A model generated the notes under the pieces. It was not told the DNA's origin. It did no database searches and saw only the letters and a program-made list of their open reading frames with translations. Position numbers and translations under genes: made by a program. Positions 14,894 to 18,565 of a stretch of 18,565 nucleotides of DNA are shown piece after piece. The stretch comes from Antrodiella citrinella (lineage: Eukaryota > Basidiomycota > Agaricomycetes > Polyporales > Steccherinaceae): NCBI GenBank assembly GCA_004802725.1, contig SGPM01000442.1, forward strand, positions 1-18,565. Direction: 5' to 3'. How positions within the stretch are numbered: position 1 is the stretch's first letter; each line of letters begins with the position of its first letter.

Positions 14894-14947
14894 CAATGTG
14901 AAGGTTTTGCGGCGTCTAGCGTAGATGCCGCAAAAACCTCCGCATTG
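14894..14947. repeat. 54-bp hairpin
   Basis: Arms CAATG and AGGTTTTGCGGC pair with GCCGCAAAA-CCT and CATTG around a short central loop that itself contains TCTA/TAGA. It sits six bases to the right of the foldback copy ending at 14887. Confidence 0.75.
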
Positions 14948-15106
14948 AGACACAAAAAAGTTTCTCATATGGGAACTTCTTCAGGTATCTTTAAGATCTC
15001 TCTGAGATCTTATTGTATGGACTTGTCTTGTACGGCTTTGCACTTTCGGTCTTGACTAAGTTGCTAGAGTTGTTGTCATAGTTCCCACAAACCATATTTG
15101 AGACTA

Positions 15107-15288
15107 CGGGTGCCTATGATGAAATGGGTTGGGATGGATAGAGGGAGGCAATACAAAAAGTGTATACTGGAATGAAAATCATGTGATTAGGCGCCCGGTA
15201 AGCGCCGGTCACATAACTTTCATCTTACCATACACTTTTTGTATTGTCTTTCTCTATCTATTCCGACCCCTTTCAAAATAGGTGCCCA
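15107..15288. mobile_element. Palindromic MITE, copy 2 (182 bp, inverted relative to copy 1)
   Basis: The left end is CGGGTGCC and the right end GGTGCCCA. The whole length folds back on itself around a centre GGCGCCCGGTAAGCGCC. Its inverted right arm matches the left arm of copy 1 closely. TA precedes the left end but TT follows the right end, so one flank or end base has mutated. No coding sequence. Confidence 0.8.
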
Positions 15289-15395
15289 TTGAAACATTGG
15301 GATGTCGACCTAGACAGCGGGCAGTAGACAGAGATGTCAGGATAATGTTGGGAATGTCGGCATATGCAACTGGAGTATACGTAAAATTTAGGTAC

Positions 15396-16205
15396 TGTTA
15401 AGACTGTGCGGAAGGTCCTGGAAATCCCGAGAGGGGGTAGGTGTGGCACATCGGGGGCATACCAGAGGTTCCGACCAGGGTAGACGGGGCGATGCGGAGC
15501 AGGGCCGGAGTCCACGCGGGGAGTGGGGAGGAAGTTCGAGGAGGATCGCTGAGCAACCGTTGGACTAGCTGGACGTCGCAACAATGGAGGGTGAGGGAGA
15601 AGGAGTCGAGTGAGAAGAAGGAGTGACGACGGTCAGGCATAAGGCCGGAGGTCGCGAACACCACACAGAGGTGGGTGACGCACTATCGAGCTCAAGGGTA
15701 AGGAATGTGGGGGAGGGTCGAAAGGCCCGAGATGATAGCACGGAATAACATTAATTTACGAACTAAGGAATTATGTACATCCAGATGATCCTTTTATACT
15801 ACTCTAGTAAGTGGCTACGGAATGCGGAACGGAAATGGAGTAGCCNAGTAGAACNTGGTGTAGATAAGAGTTCGTAGTAAAACCTCATGTGAGACGAAAG
15901 GTAGAACATGAGGAAAACNCATTGAGCGTAGAAAAGGTAAGTAAGAACGGAGGTGGGAACGTANGCGGAGAAAAGGAAATGAAGGGGCGGGAGCTCCTGA
16001 AGGGGGTAGATAACNGGACCCTCCNACAGACCTCNGATGNGTTGACAAGGAACTGGGCTCAATTGGGAAAGCTCAGTATGTCATCANNNCAATAAAACCC
16101 AATGAGCCCAGGTTCCGAAGGAACGCACGGGAGTAGCGGGTCTATGTCGAGGCGTCTGTCGGAGAGGTGTCGGAGACTCCGGGTTAAGGCTGCACGCCTA
16201 TAACA
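15396..16205 (+). mobile_element. LTR-like repeat, copy 1 (second retroelement family)
   Basis: Starts TGTTAAGAC; the proposed end is CCTATAACA at 16205, giving TGTTA/TAACA inverted ends. A TTTTATA box lies near 15791 and AATAAA near 16090, the order expected in an LTR. The first 160 bp recur in the same orientation at 18406-18565. An N cluster follows immediately (16206-16255), hiding any primer-binding site. The right boundary rests only on the inverted-end match. Confidence 0.6.
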
Positions 16206-17170
16206 GNTACTGNCNANNATNGTGTTCNANNNNCGNCNTCNNTNANCGNCNNANGAGTAACAAATTTTACTAATGATTATTGTAATAAGACTACAAATAG
16301 ATTTCTACGGTTTGAAGAGAAAAGATTTTCGCTTACTCGCTCTGCAGTTTTTCAGTAAGAACAATTTCCTTCATTCTTCAGGAATTGTAATTTTAGATCA
16401 GAAATGAGCCAGAGAATAGTAGCACATAACATTAGAGTCAAATGAAAAGAAGACAACTGATTCATCTGACTCAATAATATAGCCAGGGGGTGGGCCCACA
16501 GCATTTGTCTCTGACATGAGTATATACTGTTTCAGGCAGGGTGATGCATCTGGCTCACAAAATTTGACTGATAGTGTGGAGTAAAAATACTCGAAGCACG
16601 GATTCAAACTTCTACACTAAAAATTTTGATTTTGAAGATCCCCAGTAGGATCCTAGTAGAAGCGGTGCACAGTGAAGGGAGACATGTTGTAACAAGCTTC
16701 TCTTTTTTCTTCTCTCTCTCTCTCTCGCACTCATTGTACTCTCTTTTTTTTTCTTTCTCTTGCATATGTTTCTCTCATATATCCTGTGCCCTGCCTCTCA
16801 GACATTCTCTCAGACTCTTTGGACGACCCTTTCTTGCAATTCCCTATGTATCCTCTCTATCTCTCTTCATTCTGCATTGTCCCTACTCTCGTTCTCACTT
16901 TCTGCATTCCTCACTGATGCGCCGAGTACCTTTATCATCAAGTCGTACCGAGATTTCATCACCAGCTGCTCGAAAACTGATGAGGGCAGTCCTTCCTGAT
17001 GAACCTCAGTCCTCGGTCTAGGCACTGTCAGAAAAACCTTACAGTTGCGTTCCGGAAGTCTTAGCAAGCCCAGTGGACTGAACTCCATTCTTCTTTAGAA
17101 CCTCTTGTTATGTTTTCTGCAACTTCTTACTTCTCCTTCTCGTTTGTCTTTTATTTATATATTCATGATC
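16206..17170. other. N cluster, then non-coding and CT-rich sequence
   Basis: 16206-16255 is mostly N. 16260-16680 holds no credible gene. From about 16700 the plus strand is strongly pyrimidine-rich, with a TC dinucleotide run at about 16710-16726 and a long T run near 16745. TGTTGTAACA at 16685-16694 could be a degraded left end of the LTR that finishes at 17619. Confidence 0.5.
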
Positions 17171-17619
17171 TGTCACGGTAGCTACTCCATACTCTCTGTG
17201 TTACAGTTTTCTCTTTACTTCTTCTATTTTCCTTTCGACAAGACCCCTCTTTGGACTTACCTGTATTACTCCTAGACTTTGACCCCTTTTCAAGATTCTT
17301 TCACATTCCATGACTCTTTCTCCATAGTTGTCATTCTTATTTAGATATCCCTTGATTTCCTTGCACATGACCTCAGTCCATGTGACTGACTTACTCAGCA
17401 TAAGTCATAGGCTTATTCATCATCATTTATAGTATTACCAAGCCTTTCTGCTTATTCCTTTACTTTGACTCAGCTTATCTGTACCAGTATATAAACCTGT
17501 AGTCTCGCTGAGGATTATCTTCAGCTTGACCTCCTTTGTTCATTATACAAAGTGTCTTAAGCAAGAACCCAGATACACTCAGACTAGACTTGACAGGCTT
17601 AACATGCTTTGTCGTAACA
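17171..17619 (+). mobile_element. Diverged second copy of the TGTTACG...CGTAACA LTR
   Basis: Shares with the LTR at 12807-13201, in the same order, TGTTACAGTTTTC, a GTATATAAAC TATA box (near 17490), GTCTCGCTG, GCTTGACCTCCTTTGTTCA and the final GTCGTAACA. The left end is unclear: TGTCACGG at 17171 is the nearest match, and 16685 is an alternative. By eye the last 150 bp are roughly three-quarters identical to the first copy, too different for a recent single insertion. So this is either an old 3' LTR or an independent copy. Confidence 0.6.
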
Positions 17620-18405
17620 CTCTGTATATAAAGATACCCTCCCACCTCTCAAATAGAGTATGAATCAGATCCCCTCAACTTTTCCCTACATTCTCTCACC
17701 TTCGTCCAAACCTGTCTCATCTCTCTGGGACTTGTATTTCCTATCACTTTTCTCATTATATGTCGGCTCTCGTCACATATTTAGAGACCCGAGTGTCTTT
17801 CAGTACAATCTTACTTTACATCTAGCACACTGATCCTATTTCTCTAAGTCTCCTGTCTGTCTCACACACACACGACCAGCCCCCTCGTATCAACTGGCTC
17901 TCCTCGTCTATCCTTGTCTCTCCTGTCGGACATGCATGTCGGAACATTTTTGGTTTGGGGGTCGGACTCACCTCCCTATGTACTCTCTCTGTCCTCTATC
18001 TCGCACTTACTATTTTCTTATTTATTTTCAGCCCCAAGTTTTCCCTTCTACATTGGGCACTTAGGATGAATATCATCAAGAAAAGTGGCAGGCCAGGTGG
18101 ACACTGATACCCCTCCTGCTTTTTCAAGCATCAGGATATGCTGCACTCAGGTTTCGAGTAGAACATAAAGACCAAAAACAGATTGTTCATGATCAAACAC
18201 TGCTTTTGAAGCCCCAGCTCATAGATCTGGACACACAGTAAGCACTCTTATTAGCCCTAGCTTGGATATTCTCTAAGACCCTTTCTGTAGTAGAAGACTC
18301 CCCAGGTTAGAAGTCTGCTATACTGAGAGCTGATAGCTCATCAAGCATCTAGGGACTGCTTGAATCTAGCTCATGTTATAATCATGCAGACTTACCGCCT
18401 GGATC
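17620..18405. other. Pyrimidine-rich non-coding sequence, no gene recognised
   Basis: A TATATAAAGATA motif lies at 17625-17636, just after the LTR end. The remainder is C/T-rich to about 18040. The only protein-like stretch is the open frame at 18065-18241, listed separately. Confidence 0.4.
18065..18241 (+). pseudogene. Open 58-codon fragment without a start, unknown origin
   Basis: An open frame follows an in-frame TAG that could also be a splice acceptor (CACTTAG at 18058-18064). It reads DEYHQEKWQARWTL, a short hydrophobic run, then RFRVEHKDQKQIVHDQ and ends LIDLDTQ before TAA. The composition is protein-like, but there is no ATG and no family I recognise. It may be a single exon or a transposon remnant. 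Confidence 0.2.
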
Positions 18406-18565
18406 TGTTAAGACCGTGCGGAGGGTCTAGAAAGTCCCGAAAAGAGGTAGATGTGGCACGTCGGGGGCGTACTAGAGGTTCCGGCCAGGGTAGACAAAGC
18501 GATGCGGAGCAGGGCCGGAGTCCACGCAGGGGGCGGGGAGGAAGGTCGGGGAGGATCGCTGGGTA
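18406..18565 (+). mobile_element. LTR-like repeat, copy 2 (cut by right edge)
   Basis: Begins TGTTAAGACCG and aligns without gaps to 15396-15555. By eye about 24 of 160 positions differ, nearly all transitions. With copy 1 it would enclose about 2.2 kb of internal sequence without retroelement genes, so the pair may bound a non-autonomous element or be two independent insertions. Confidence 0.65.

Noticed and set aside
12807..17619. A single intact LTR retrotransposon bounded by the two TGTTACG-type LTRs
   Set aside because: The LTRs differ by roughly a quarter of positions, flanking pentamers do not match, and the interior holds only a broken gag fragment, MITEs and another LTR family.
1..18565. 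CRISPR array or prokaryotic operon
   Set aside because: Repeats here are hairpins of varying sequence without constant repeats and unique spacers, and the genes have introns.

Overview
The window looks like nuclear DNA of a basidiomycete fungus, probably Agaricomycetes. Reasons: a glycoside hydrolase gene split by 54-60 nt introns with GTGAGT/GTACGT donors, other probable small introns, and a very high density of retroelement relics. Scattered single Ns and two N clusters show a draft assembly, so isolated frame problems may be sequence errors.

Layout. (1) 1-931, minus: 5' part of a glycoside hydrolase family 3 gene (beta-N-acetylhexosaminidase type), five visible exons, running off the left edge, with a TATA box at 1039-1045. 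(2) About 1400-5000: no recognisable family. It holds a weak minus-strand small-gene model (1413-1956), a stretch rich in perfect hairpins (about 3112-3566) and a plus-strand model of six short exons (3685-5000) whose phases agree. (3) 5033-10534, minus: one uninterrupted 1833-codon ORF, a Gag-like protein with a CCHC zinc knuckle and then five successive retropepsin-like modules. Only modules 1 and 5 keep an aspartic-protease D-S/T-G/A motif. No reverse transcriptase, RNase H or integrase is visible. (4) 10535-12530: upstream side of that ORF. It has a minus-strand TATA box at 11937-11946 with 10-bp-phased TTCC motifs upstream. Between the TATA box and the ORF lies an array of nine stem-loops (11108-11590) of common architecture whose stems differ by paired substitutions. 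(5) 12807-17619: two diverged copies of one LTR, the first followed by a broken gag-like frame. The space between holds foldback elements: a 182-bp palindromic element (two copies), one copy interrupted by a 352-bp element, plus smaller hairpins. (6) 15396-18565: two direct copies of another LTR-like sequence, the second cut by the right edge.

Most likely the minus-strand promoter, the hairpin leader and the gag/multi-protease ORF are one transcription unit, an atypical retroelement or a gene derived from one. I found no LTR pair around it, so its boundaries are unknown. The best candidates for something undescribed are the five-module protease protein and the covarying stem-loop array in its probable 5' leader.
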